DNA from: Ceratopteris richardii
Taxonomy: Eukaryota > Streptophyta > Polypodiopsida > Polypodiales > Pteridaceae
NCBI GenBank assembly: GCA_020310875.1
Contig: CM035437.1
Coordinates: 53,639,139-53,703,138 of the forward strand
Length of the DNA: 64,000 bases
Reading direction: 5' to 3'
Under the pieces are notes generated by a model, which was not told the origin of the DNA, did not search any database, and worked only from the letters and a program-made list of their open reading frames with translations. The translations under genes were made by a program, and so were the position numbers. This document shows positions 22,960 to 34,849 of this stretch, one piece after another; position 1 is the stretch's first letter, and every line of letters starts with the position of its first letter.

Positions 22960-23349
22960 CCTCCCTATTGTGGCATTATGGAGATTCTAAAGGCATCAAG
23001 GGATAGCTTCAAATCACAAAAAAAGGAGAACTTTGCGTCATGAACAACTTTTTACTCCTCTTTCTGACCTAACCATATGCATGCCATATCCATGTCCAAG
23101 AAACAACTTGCTACGCTTTCTAGACCTATGGTCTATGTCGGTGATGCTTTCATGGTTAAGCAACTTGTGGACAAAAGCTTTCTCCAAAACTCACATTACC
23201 AATGACACTCAAAACAACTCCTACTCTTACATACCTTCCATGTGCATGGACCTACTATTGTGGTATCCAAGTTGTTGGTTTCACTTGGTCTAACAAGCGA
23301 TTGGGTGAGAATGGCAAATACTCTCATGATGGATTGTGCATATATGGAT

Positions 23350-24014
23350 CTTCTGGCCTTCGGCCGTGACGCGTCCGCCTGGGATGGGTTGATGTTCATA
23401 AGCTTCTTCAAAAGTTTCCTCCACTAGAATAGTCACTGTTTTTTCCTCTTCTGGTAGTTCCGGTGGGGAGTCTAGCCTTGGGGGTGCTTCATATACTGCT
23501 ATCTGTGATTGAAGTGTTGACACCTGGGCCCGTAATGCATTAAGTTCCTCTAGGATGTCAGGAGATGGGTCCGTAGGAGCTGGTAGTCCTTGTGGTACAG
23601 GTGCTCTTAACTGCAATATCTTGTGTTCTTCCTTGAGCTTCTGGAACTCCTCGTTCATGTTGTCATATTCATCTAACAATCTGACGTGATCATCTAGTAA
23701 CATTTTCATAGATTCGGAGGGCACGGCTTTAAAGCGACTGGGGCTTAATGGTTGGTCGGGTTGATCTAGGGTAGCTTCTAAATTCTCTCTGTTTTGTTCT
23801 TGTAAACGCTGGTTCTCTTCTTTTGCTGATGCCAAGTGTCGTCTGAGTAAGCCCATGTTCCTAGTGAGCATCGCATTCCGAATAGTCTGGGCCCTTAACA
23901 AATTATCGATATCTGAGACGGCTTCTTTGGTTTTTTCTTCACTTTCTAGTTCCAGTTTATGATAAGCCTCTCGTAGCTTTTGGTAGCGGGTGTTCAGTGA
24001 GGCATTCTCGATGG
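23350..24014 (-). other. element C: extra coding block, part beyond B
   Basis: This continues the coiled-coil part of the extra coding block (for example SIENASLN-like TIENASLNTRYQKLREAYHK, then NALRAQVSTLQSQIAVYE). It matches B's block at about 25740-26380. It begins exactly at the target-site duplication of B and loses similarity near 23350. Confidence 0.85.
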
Positions 24015-24019
24015 TCAGT
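24015..24019. other. target-site duplication of element B, left copy
   Basis: TCAGT here (ACTGA on the minus strand) matches 41526-41530 exactly and lies directly outside the LTR end. Confidence 0.95.
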
Positions 24020-24631
24020 TGTTGCTCTAGCACAATGGTGAGAACCACGTTAAGAAGCTTCACCTCCTTAATTGTCAATCCGCGGAAGAGATAGGAGTGA
24101 TATGAAGATCGTGAATGTGAGATGATGTGAGAGTGAAGGTGAGAAGCACCAAGATGCACACACACATACACACACACAATAAAGAGACAAGCAAGACACA
24201 ATGGAAGGTGGGAAATTAGCTCTATTACTCAAGAACACTATTACAAGCTCGAAATAGGTCTAAGCTCTTCTCTACTCAAACAAGCTAACCTCAAAAATGA
24301 GCTCTTTAGCTCTTTTTATAGATTCTAGACTAGTTTTGACCGGTTTGACATCTAGTGACCGGCATAGTTAAAAATTAGGTCCTAGATGCTATTTGGAAGG
24401 GTAAACGGTGTCTAAAAATAACGAAAATTGATACGCTCATTGTACCTAAGCTCATCAAGCTCGAGGACTCCTCGGCTTGCACAAAATGGAGCTAGAAATT
24501 AAGAAAAGGGTTTTTCTATGTTACATATGTTACATTAGTGATAAAAATCACTGTTGGAGGTTTTGAAAAGTATTTCCCTGCTCTGTCGTTACATGCTTCT
24601 GCGTCTTCTATGCGTCTAGCTGCTTCCAACA
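24020..24631 (-). repeat. element B 3' LTR
   Basis: 612 bp on the minus strand, TGTTGG to CAACA. The LTR core promoter CTATAAAAAGAG lies at about 24311-24322, with a CACACACATACACAC tract at about 24156-24178. Confidence 0.95.
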
Positions 24632-24646
24632 CCCCCCTCCCTCTCG
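24632..24646 (-). other. element B polypurine tract
   Basis: CGAGAGGGAGGGGGG on the minus strand, directly before the TGTTGG of the 3' LTR. Confidence 0.93.
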
Positions 24647-24669
24647 CTTCTGTCGTCCCTGACAGAACC

Positions 24670-25530
24670 TTATTGTAAGGTCTGCCGGATATAGTTCTGT
24701 AGGAGGTCTTGAGCGAGGGTGTGCTCGGAGATACGAATGCCTCGGGCCAGGTCGGCCTCGAGTTTCTCCCAGTCGATGGGTTGCGGTTCTTCTGGTGGCG
24801 GGAGCTGAAAGTGTGTGGAATAGACCATTCGTTCATAGGCAAATAAGTGTAATAAATGTGTAGGCCTGCTTATGAATACCTCTGAATGGTATTCCCAGAA
24901 GCTGGTTGTGAACATCTCTTCAAATGTCTGCTTGTAGCACGCCGGTAGGTACTTTATTCTGCAATGCCAGGCATAACACACCTGTAGCGATGGCATTGTA
25001 CTCATATCATATACCAGATCGAAGTTGCCATGCTCGAAGCCCGGGGTGTTGACATGAGGTGCCTTGACGCGTCGGAAGACTTTAAAAATCATTTGCATCA
25101 TGTCAAAGATTTTGACAGTCATATGCGCTGCTATATCGTCCATGTGCTTTAGTCTGGGGAGCCAATGGCGAATTGTAGCCATCATGTAGCCAACAGTTGG
25201 TAACTCGATGGGTGGCTTAAAATAGGGGTAATTCAACCAATCCTGGCACTGCTTATTGTTTTGTACCTTAATAGCAAAGGCAGTCCAAGAGCGGCTTCGT
25301 GGTACTGGTCCCCAACATGGGTTGTACTTTAAGTGCAAAGGAGCCTTTAACCATGTACTCATCATTTCTGGATACTTCTGTAGTAAATCTGTGCGCCACT
25401 CTGGTTGATAGATCTCTCCTTGTTGTGCATCAAGTGGCAAATCGCCCTCTTCGAATCGAGTCGCATGCGATGGTTTCTTACCGGTTTCTTTCTCAATGGC
25501 TAACTGGTATTCGGCCATTAACATAAAATA
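24670..25530 (-). other. element B: extra coding block, C-terminal domain
   Basis: About 285 residues, rich in aromatic residues, His and Pro. Segments such as YPEMMSTWLKAPLHLKYNP, SFWEYHSEVFISRPTHLLH and LFAYERMVYSTHFQLPPPEE resemble no family I know. It ends just before the PPT. I see no signal peptide or membrane segment, so it is not an evident envelope protein. Confidence 0.6.
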
Positions 25531-25539
25531 CGGTTTATA

Positions 25540-27710
25540 CTATAGCTCATGCCCAGATATGTATCGTTGCGGGGCCAAATGAGCAAAGAATGGAGACTGT
25601 AAAATTCTTTCTTCGATCATCGCCATGGCATGTAATTGTGCCTCTACTCTAGCTGAGTGCGTTGTTCCAAGTTCCTCAATTGTCTTCATCCACGCGGGGG
25701 TCGGGAGTTCGTAAGTCATCTGGCCTTTGACCGTGACGCGTCCGCCTGGGATGGGTTGTGGCTCGTACGCCTCTTCAAACGTTTCCTCCACCGGGATGGT
25801 GACAGTTTCTTTCTCAACTGGAAGCTCAGGTGGGGAATCTGGCCTTGGTGGTGCTTCATATACTGCAATCCTTGATTCAAGGCTTGATACCTGGGCCCGT
25901 AATGCATTGAGTTCCTCTAAGATGTCAGGAGAGGGGTCCACAGGTGCTGGTATGTCTTGGTGTTCCAGTGCTCGTAACTGGAGTAATTTATGATCTTCTT
26001 TGAGTTTCTGTAACTCCTCGTTCATGCGGTCGTATTCATCTAGCAGTCTTACATGATCTTCTAGCAGCATCCTCGTCGAGTCTGAGGGAATGGCTTTGAA
26101 CCGACTACGACTGAGTGGTTGGTCTGGATGATCTAGGGCTGCTTCTAAGTTTTCTCGATTCTGATCCTGTAGGTGCTAGTTTTCCTCCTTTGCTGTTGCT
26201 AGATGTCTTCTGAGTAAGCCCATGTTTCGTGTTAGCGTTGCATTGCGGACTGTCTGGGCTCTTAATAAGTTATCCAGGTTAGCAGTGGCTTCCTTGGTCT
26301 TTTCCTCATTTTCTAGTTCTAATTTATGATAGGCCTCTTGTAATTCTTGGTAGCGGCTGTTCAGTGAGGCATTCTCAATAGACAATAAATTAAGCTGTGA
26401 CTGTAAGTCAGTGGTTGTCCTCTGCAGCTGCTGGTAATTATCGCCAAGAGATGTGAACTCATCTCTTACTTGCGTCATACACATGAACATCTGTCGAAAT
26501 GCATTATCTATAGTGGGTGATAGTATTAATGGGGTGCTAAATGAAGATGCAGTGGGTGTAGATGCAAAGGGAACGGGGAATGGGGATGGGAAGGTGGATG
26601 CTGTGGTGATTGTGGAAAATTGTGAGGTGTCTAAATATGTTTGTGCCGTGAGTGAAGTGAGTGATGGTGCAGTGGGTGGTGAGATGTCCATGTCATTGGA
26701 CGTGTCCAGTGCGGTGACTGTGAATAAGGGTGTGACTGTGGGTGCTTGTGCTGGTGTAAATACAGGGTTTACAAAGGTTGAGGAGTAATCTACAAGGGGA
26801 CTAGCTGGTGCAGCTGGGTGGAAAGGGGAAAGAGGGGTTACAGTGGGTCGAGGAGGTGAGACGGGGGAGAAGGTTAAGGGCGGTGGGAATGGAAAAAGGG
26901 GTCTTGGAGTTGTGGGGAAAGATGGAAAAGATGGATGGAGGAATGGGTTGGATAGAAAGGTGGGTGTGTGAGGGGGTAGACTAGGTATAATGGGTGCAGG
27001 AATTGTGGGGTGAGTGGTCGTAAAGACGATTTCTGCTACGCCACCGGCGAATGAAGATGTTGGTCTGGGGGAAGGATGGTGAAGAGGGGAGGCTGGATGG
27101 ACGGGCGGTGATGTACGAGCGGTTGGGGTGGTCGGTACTTCAGTGACTACTAAAGTATGTACAGTTATAGCGCGGGGTGGGGAATCTACCAGGATGGTTT
27201 CTGCTGCCAACGAGCTTTCGGGGACGAGGCGTGCCTCCCTGGCTTGTTCTGAAGACTGTGCTCCTGTTGGTACACGAATGTATTCGCCGGGCTTTGAAAG
27301 TAGTCGTACTCTGCGGGGGTCAAACTGTGGTAGTGGCTTTCTTTGCAAGTACCTGAGGGCTTCGTTGGAGCCTACTGATTTGACTAACTCTCGGAATCCT
27401 TTGATGTATGCGTCTTCGAATCCGCCTGTGACAAGTTCTTGTTCTATTATGGCTTGACTCTCTTCCTCGGTCAGCTTTTTGCGTGCCCAAACTTTTTCCA
27501 TAGTTCTATACAACTTCTTAATAGCCAGTGTGTAAGCTGCTGCTTCGTAAGTTTCATCTTCATGGGTACTTGTATCACCATGTGTCTCTGTTTGTTGTCC
27601 TTGGCCATCTGTCTGTTCATGCTCTTGAGATTCGATAGTGCCCTGGCTGGCTTCGTCATCGCCTTCGTCGTCATCGGTTGCTGTTCTTTCGTCATCAGAG
27701 TTGGACACGA
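25540..27710 (-). other. element B: extra coding block, acidic start, Pro/Ser/Thr-rich stalk and coiled coil
   Basis: The N-terminal part is acidic and Gln-rich (DDEGDDEASQG). It is followed by a helical stretch (AIKKLYRTMEKVWARKKLTE) and then about 240 residues rich in Pro, Ser and Thr (about 26500-27200). A long heptad-like coiled coil follows (LELENEEKTKEA, NMGLLRRHLATAKEEN, EYDRMNEELQKLKEDHK, LNALRAQVSSLESRIAVYE), then a Pro-rich end. The same layout is in C. The function is unknown. Confidence 0.65.
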
Positions 27711-27899
27711 TCTGTCCTTGTGGCTAATCCCGGGGTGTGGTGGGATAGCTGGGCCTTTCATATTCTTGAGAAAACAGTTGTCCTTCTGAAAATTGGAACT
27801 CATTGGAGAATGCATCGGGCATTTCAAAATCGAACGTTGTGTTCAGTGGCGCTGCTTGTTCTGCTTCTAAATGGGGTATTGGAAAAGAGAACGCTTTCG

Positions 27900-29110
27900 C
27901 ACCAATAGTGGTCGGAAGTTCGACTGTCGTGGTGATAGGTTATGTGGTTGTGGTTGCTTGGGGTGCAACAGTACTGGTGGTGCCCTCCGACGTAACTGGT
28001 CTTGATAACCGGATACGAATTGGTGGTACCACGGGAGTGGCTGCTGTCGGTGGCTGCTCTGGAGATGGTTGTGGTGAGGGTGATTCTGGGACTTGTAAGC
28101 ACGGGATAGTGCCTCTCATACGTTTTCTGGCTCTGCCTTTGCTAGACTTTCTAGCCTTCTTAGTGGTCCCTTTGAATGCTTTCAATTCCTCACTCGTCAT
28201 GGCGCGCTCTATGGGTAAATCATATGCCAAACACATATATATAATCCTTGTAAGTGCACAACACCCATTGATGACTTTCTTTCGTTCCCATCTATGTTGT
28301 GCCAAATAGAGCTGATCAATTATCCAGCTAGCTAGATCAACCGTTTGGGGGCCAGTACATGCTAAGTATAAGCCAAACCAGATTCTTTTGTGGGGCATGG
28401 TAAAACGATCCTGAGCTGGGAAAGCAAAATGTTGCATGCATATCCTCAATGGCTTGGAGAACTTAGGGGTTATAGCTGAAATATCCTCCCACTTAGTTAC
28501 GTCACCATGTTTCATCTGCTCTTTTTCTAGCCGTTCTCGCTCCGTCGGAGTATGCGTTCCATGTATTTTGAGAGCTGCGCGAATTAAATCTTTAGACAAA
28601 TAAAACCTTCTGAATGGAGGATCATTTACCAAGGATGGTAACATGAATGTTCCGGGTAGATCCTTGTTCTCTGAAGCCGTCAAGGTGGTTACTAAGTAAA
28701 AGCATCTATAAAAATCGGGTTTAGGCAGAGGGTCACTAAAATATTCTGTAAATCCCGCTCGTGCCCAAACGTGCGTTAAATCTTGTGTATTCTGTAGTCC
28801 TTCAAATTCTCTTGAAAAGAATTGGTACTTGGCCCATGTGCGAAGATCAAATGCCAAATTGGCCTCAAATATGAAATCAGCGTCTGCTAGTGGTCATGCT
28901 AGGCCTTGAAACAAGTGAGAATTACGATGAATCTTCTCAGTATATCCTCTAGGAGGATCATCTATTGGCATGGGTCCTGGAAAACCTTGAAACTATGGTG
29001 GTTGCATCGTCGGATAAGATTCCACAAGTAATTCTCCAATATTGGCCATTGGTGTGCTTGGGCCAGCTCCTGATGGTCCTTCTTCGGTTTGCATGATGAC
29101 TGACGAGCTA
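27900..29110 (-). other. element B: extra coding block, N-terminal domain
   Basis: About 300-400 residues with WAKYQFFSREFEGLQNTQD, FYRCFYLVTTLTASENKDL, PLRICMQHFAFPAQDRFT and WIIDQLYLAQHRWERKKVI, ending in a basic KKARKSSKGRARKRMRG stretch and a Pro-rich tail. The general layout recalls the additional ORFs of large plant gypsy elements (Tat/Athila/Ogre). I cannot name a domain. C carries a matching copy at about 43000-44210. Confidence 0.6.
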
Positions 29111-29379
29111 ATGGAAAAGATCTGCTACAAAAGATTAGCACATTAGTATGGAAATTAATTATGATCCCATTAAGGTGAGACCGCAATCCCTTTCCATAGC
29201 CAATGTGTAACCCGTGTAGCCAAATGTCGTGAAGTGGTTAATGGAATGATTATTTGCAAAACTAGTGCAGGTCTCTAGACGCCTACATGTTCAGATTATG
29301 CATACATTTCTTGATGAGCTTTTATTATGCATGATGTGGGGTTTTGGTGTATGAATTCATACAAGGTTTGGTTGAGGGT

Positions 29380-30000
29380 GAATTATTACAAGGGTGGATT
29401 TTAAACGAGGTGGGAGAATTGTTAGATAAGGGGTACAAGAAGACGTCCGGATACATTTCGGTATCCATTTCCTAAGAGTCTTTGAGTGGGTGGTGTGTTT
29501 CTGCTGAGGGACAAAAAATGGTATCGGGTTTGATGGTATTGAAGGATGGAAAGATTTCTGAGGGGTATATATTACATGGCTTGAGGGTTGGGCTATGATA
29601 CATGGTTTGGGTACCCAAATTTGCGTGGGTGTGGGTCTATTGATAAGGTACATCTTGGCGATCCAAATCTGTCGAGTATTTGTACTTGTAGAAGAAGATC
29701 GAGGGGACTTTGGATGCTGACTCTGCTTTTTTTGAAACTTTGTCCTGTTCTTGTCTGCAGTGTTGCCAATAGCCTGTGGTTGCTGTCCTTTTGGCACCCA
29801 TATTTGTCTCGTGCCACTCGTTCTGTGATGCTGATACTGCTCCTTTCTTTGCCTTGTTTGGTGGTGTCGTCGGTCTGGGTTCCTCTGTTGTGGTTGACTC
29901 CTTCGTGGTTGGGTTTGAGAGGTCCATTGGACACTCTGCTTTGGAAAAGAAGGGAGATCCAACACTTGCGTGACCTGCCCATTAGGAAGTGATTCGTTAT
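29380..30000 (-). other. element B: IWVPK-motif tail
   Basis: Basic, Gln- and Thr-rich. It contains RQIWVPKG (about 29785-29810), RQIWIAK (about 29655-29675), TQIWVPK (about 29607-29627) and RKWIPK (about 29456-29473). Confidence 0.75.
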
Positions 30001-30369
30001 TTATCTTTAATCTAGGCCAGTCCGCTGCAAGTTTGGAAGGATGAGCACCGTAGGGTATTGTGCTCATTTGGCCGCTGATGCAACCCACCTGACCGCTGAT
30101 TGTGTCCATCTGCCCTAGCGGTTGGGTAGCTGCCCCTTCTAGTTTGCAGGAAGCCCCAGGGAAAATCTCTTGTCGTCCTTCTGATTGATAACTGTCCATA
30201 GCCAATCCCGAGTGGGTTGGTGTAGACGTAACGTGACTGAGCTGACCCAAGATCTTCCGGTCTTCCGTCGCATGTATTTCATAGGATCTAGGGTTACAAA
30301 CCTCAGTTGGAATGTCGTTAGGGAACTCAAGCGGTATCACTCGCTTCTGTTCTAAGGTTCCAATCTGTA

Positions 30370-30720
30370 AGGATCCTTGTCTAAGATTTAGGTCCACTGA
30401 GTGATCGTATAGCCAATCTTGGCCAAGGATTAGGGGTTCTATCAGGTCGTCATCATGGCACACTAGTAGCTTCACTGTCATGGTCACATCCTCAATGAGG
30501 ATAGGAAGGTCCACCTCACCCATCCAAGGGGTTTCCATGCCTCCTAGCCCTATGAGGTATGCCTCAATTGGCCGCATTTCTATTCTTGAATCCTTATAGT
30601 GGGACCATCTAATCGCGCTAGTCGCAGCACCTGAGTCAATTAGAGCCCTGAGCTCGTGGCAAGGGTTGCCGTGCTCTAGCCTGACTGTGATGAATGGTCT
30701 CCTGTCCACTATGCTAGGAT
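30370..30720 (-). other. element B: second retropepsin-like domain (PR2)
   Basis: RRPFITVRLEHGN leads into ALIDSGAATSAIRWSHY (about 30598-30650). About 70 residues later is LILGQDWLYDHSVDLNL (about 30388-30440), the retropepsin two-motif pattern. It lies downstream of integrase, as in A, C and D. Confidence 0.82.
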
Positions 30721-30959
30721 GAGTTCGTGACTTTACTTGACACATGGCCATGGAATATCTTGGTGATGTTTCTAGAGGGTTATAATGTTCTCTCCCTAGT
30801 CCTTGTCTTCTTAGCTTCATGCGCTTAATGCGTTCTATTGCTTCTGCCTGAGCTTCCGCTCGTATTCTATTTTCTTCCGCCTTACGCTTCTTTGCCAACG
30901 TGAGTCGTCTAAGCATATCCTCAGTAAGAGGTTCCTGATATAACTTGACTCTACAACCA

Positions 30960-32400
30960 CTAATGTAATTAGGCATTATGTCTCCTTCTAAGGTGGCTAA
31001 CTATACTGCTCCACTTGTCGAGAGTCTGTTAATAATCATAGGTCCATAACCTCGCTTTTCTAACTTACGTGCGTGCTGTTTCAGCGTATATACTAGAACT
31101 AAATCTCCTTCTTTTAAGCCTTTATCTTTCACATGCGCATCAAAATAGGCTTTCTGTCGCTTCTTTGCTGCATATATGCCTGCTGCTGCCTTTAGCCTGG
31201 TTTCTCTTAATTGTTCCAAGTCCATTATTCTTGCTGATAATTCATGGCCGGTCCACTGATGTTCTTGTGCAACCTTAAGGGTCGGTATCAAGAAGTCCAA
31301 AGGAAGCACTGCATTCTGACCAAAAACCATCTGAAAGGGAGTTGCATTGAGTACGGTCTTGTAGGCTACTCGATATGCCCAAACAGCGTGGTGTAACTAT
31401 TTGTCCCAATCTGAACGTTTGTTGTTCACGAGTTTCTTCAGTACGTTACAAAGGATCTTATTAGTGCTTTCAGCCTGACCATTGGCCTGAGGATGATATG
31501 GTGCGGATTTCTTGTGAATCACCATAAAATCCTGTAACAAATATTCAATGACTTGGTTTAAAAAGTGAGTTCCGCGATCGCTCACTAACTCTATAGGCAA
31601 TCCATATCTTGTAAAGACATTCTCAAATAAGAATTTTGCAGTTGTGTGTGCATCATTCTTTTTTGTGGCTTTTGCCTCTACCCATTTGGTAAGATAATCT
31701 GTGGCAACAATAATGTATTCCGCATGTGTACCTTTTGCAGGGGGGTTAATGGGTCCTACAAAGTCTATACCCCACTTAGAAAATGCACGTTCGCCCATCA
31801 TGGGTTTCAATGGCATTTCATCTCTGCGAGTAGGAAACTGAGTTCTTTGGCACACATCACATCTCTTGACATAGGTATGAGCATCCATGTGAAGAGTGGG
31901 CCACCATAATCCTACAAAGAGGATGGCTTTGATTATCCTATCTGGTCCAAAATGACCTCCTGCAACACCTTGGTGTGCAGTCTCTAGTATGCTTAGATAA
32001 TCGCTTTCATGGACACATTTTCTTAAGTACCCATCTCGTCCTCGTTTGTATAGATTATCGCCAATAAATGAATATTCTTGAGCTTCCTGCTCTAGACTGC
32101 GTTGTCGTGCTAAGGTCATTTCTTGAGGGAATGTCTTCGTCCTCAAGTATGTCACTAAAGGTTCACTCCAGTCTGGTGTGAGAGACACGTGGTATAATGT
32201 AGCATGCTCTACTGGTGGTCTTTCACAACAAACATGGCATTCTTTACACAACTTGTAGACATCTTCTTCCATCGAAGGCCAATATACTCCTAATCTGTGC
32301 AGAGTCTGCAATGTACAATGTTTTGAATAATGTTGCTTTAGTGCACCTATGTGTGCTAATTGCAACCAATTCGCATGTTCTGATTCGTCTACACAACAGG
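30960..32400 (-). other. element B: duplicated HHCC module, integrase and GPY module
   Basis: The first zinc module (HIGALKQH...CHVC) lies at about 32225-32365. The second (HQGVAGGH...CDVC) lies at about 31850-31985. The DDE core shows WGIDFVGP (about 31751-31774), SDRGTHF (about 31564-31584) and GQAESTN (about 31459-31479). A GPY-like RGYGPMIINRL is at about 31024-31056. Confidence 0.9.
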
Positions 32401-32639
32401 AAAGAATCTTTTGATTATCCTGTTTGTATATGCTTCCTACTATGATTTGATATCTTTGAGATTTGGTAATCTCTTCTTCTTTGATCTTTATCCTAGGATT
32501 CTTGGGTTCGTATGTCAGAATAGGGACTATTGGTTTAGCCCATTTTGGTGCTATCTCAAGGTTAAACAAATATGCGTCTAGTAACTCATCCACTACTCCT
32601 TGAGGAGCTTCTCCTGAGGTTAATCTTGAAAGGTGGTCA

Positions 32640-33910
32640 GCTCTAAGATGTGTCTTTCCTTTCCTGACTACCACTTCAAAATCATACTCCATGAGTAATA
32701 GAAACCAACGTATTAGTCATCCTGTGTTACATGGTTTGTTGACTAGGTACAATAGGGCTTGATGATCTGTAAAGAACTTGAATTTGTTGGCCAACAAGTA
32801 GTGCCTAAACTTCTTTACTGCGTAGATCATCCCTAATCCTTCTCGTTCCGTCGTGGTGTAATTTCTTTCTGCTGCGTTCAATTGTCTGCTCGCGTAAGCT
32901 ATGGGAAGATCGATGTTACCTTCACTCGTGGGTTGTGCTAACACACATCCTATGGCGTAGTTGGATGCATCCACATGTACATGGAATGGCTTACTCCAAT
33001 CTGGGGTAGTCAATATAGGTGCTGAGCACAAACGTCGTTTAAGTTCATTGAATGAATTTTCACATTCATCTGTCCATTCAAAATTGGTTAAAAGAGAGTA
33101 CAATGGCTTGGCTATGATTGCATACATGTGTATGAATCTCCTATAATAGCCGCAATGACCCATAAATGCTTGTACCTCTTTGATGTTCGTCGGCCTAGGT
33201 AGATCTGCAATTACCTTCACTTTTTCCTCATCCGTAGAGATTCCATTTTTTGACAGAATGTGTCCTAGAATTTTGCCTTGTCTGACCATGAAAACGCACT
33301 TTTCTGGGTTCAAACAAACCTGATATTCTCGACATTTGTCAAATATTTGTCTTAACTCTGGGATATGTGTCTGCCTGATATTAGAATGAGCACATATTTC
33401 ATCGACGTAAACTTCCAAACTCTTGCGTAAGAATTCCTTAAAAACATGACACATGAGTCGTTGGAAAGTGGCAGGTGCATTTGTTAAGCCAAATGGCATT
33501 ACACGAAATGCAAATATGCCCCATTCAGTGGCAAAAGCCGTCTTGTGTTGATCTTCTGGAGCGATGGCTACTTGATTATAGCCTGAAAAACTATCAAGGA
33601 AGCTGTAAACTTCCTTGCCCGCAACTCTTTCCAATAAGTGTTCCGTGATAGGAAGAGGATAACTGTCTCTAATCGTGGCGGCATTAACTTTTTTAAGGTT
33701 AATACATACATGCAATTTTCCATTTTTCTTGGGCACAACCACAATGGGGGATACCCATTCGGTATGCTCAATTTCATAAATGAATCCTGCTTCTATCAAA
33801 CGATCTATCTCCTCTTTAATCTTCGCAGCGTATTTATCATTGTACGTGTAAGGTTTCTGTTTCGTAGGTTTTGCATCTGGAGTCATAGGGATTCTATGAG
33901 AACATATATC
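32640..33910 (-). other. element B: reverse transcriptase and RNase H
   Basis: RT motifs are YTYNDKYAAKIKEEIDRLIE, FSGYNQ (near 33565-33585), FRVMPFGLTNAPATFQR (about 33455-33505) and the YVD box near 33400. RNase H has FHVHVDASNYAIGCVLAQP (about 32930-32990) and ends near LRADHLSR (about 32630-32655). Confidence 0.92.
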
Positions 33911-34849
33911 TGGATCTACTCCTTTCAAATCTTTGTAATTCCAAGCAAACACATCTCTATATTCGCGCAATGGGCAACTAATTCTTCTTCTTCTTCCTTC
34001 GTCAAATCATGCCTTATGTATGTACATTTTTCTTCTTCTCCTTCTATAGCAACTATTATTTTTTTGGTTTTCTCTCGGTTATCATATACTTGTTTGTCAT
34101 GCGCCTTTCTATTAGGCATTCGTACCATGATTCTTCTATCTTCGATTTCATATTTCTTGAAGTTCTCGGGTACTTCAAACAATTCTGGCATGGTTTCTTT
34201 CTTCTTTCTTTTCTTGCCTTCACTCTTAGTAGTCACTTCTGTGGCCAACCTCACCTCATTCGTAATTTCTTCGTGTCTCTGAAGGTGAGTCTCTACTTTG
34301 TAGAAATATTCTTCCTCTGATGCAAAGGGTGGGTCCATGATAATTGATTCTAAATCGAAATCGCTCGCACCCTCAAATGTATCAGTGTTAGGTTCACACT
34401 CTTCTAAAATTTCATCGCACATAATTGGCTCTATCGTAAAAACTGAAATGTCATAGCCATCCTCATCACAGTGGGGTGTCCATTGTTCTTCATTGATGGC
34501 TACGTCCATGGTTGCTAGGATTTCTACCCAACCATGGGGTTCAAACTCTTCGTCTGGAAATACTACAGGTGCGTAAGCTGGATCTTGAAGGGTTCGTGGA
34601 TGTTGTTCTGCACCTAGGATCCTGGCTTCTAATCGTTCTTCCTCTTGTTTGGCTACTTTACACATCCATAGATGAGTGTCCTCATGCAACCATGAAGGAT
34701 CTGATTCTAATGAGTGCACGGATTCTGTTTCTACTTGTGTCTTATGGATGGTATTCCATTGTATTGGGGGTACGTCTCTATGTGAATAGTATTTAAGATT
34801 GACTTTGGTAGTCACTCCTAAATGTTGCAAGTACAAAGAATTAGTTCCC

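Larger units (their letters stand above)
22089..23349. other. unassigned stretch, partly GC-rich, with tandem duplications
   Basis: The stretch lies between element A's LTR and the truncated end of element C. It holds two tandem duplications (listed separately) and a GC-rich patch at about 22560-22910. A TATA-like CTATAAA at 22953-22959 follows a pyrimidine-rich tract. A short open frame starts near 22980. A longer, interrupted plus-strand frame lies at about 23075-23345 (for example HVHGPTIVVSKLLVSLGLTS), with no family recognised. It may be a host promoter with a gene fragment, but I cannot support a gene. Confidence 0.4.

Noticed and set aside
24670-29110. Envelope gene in the extra coding block
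   Set aside because: I see no signal peptide, transmembrane segment or furin-type site. The content is a Pro/Ser/Thr-rich stalk and coiled coil.
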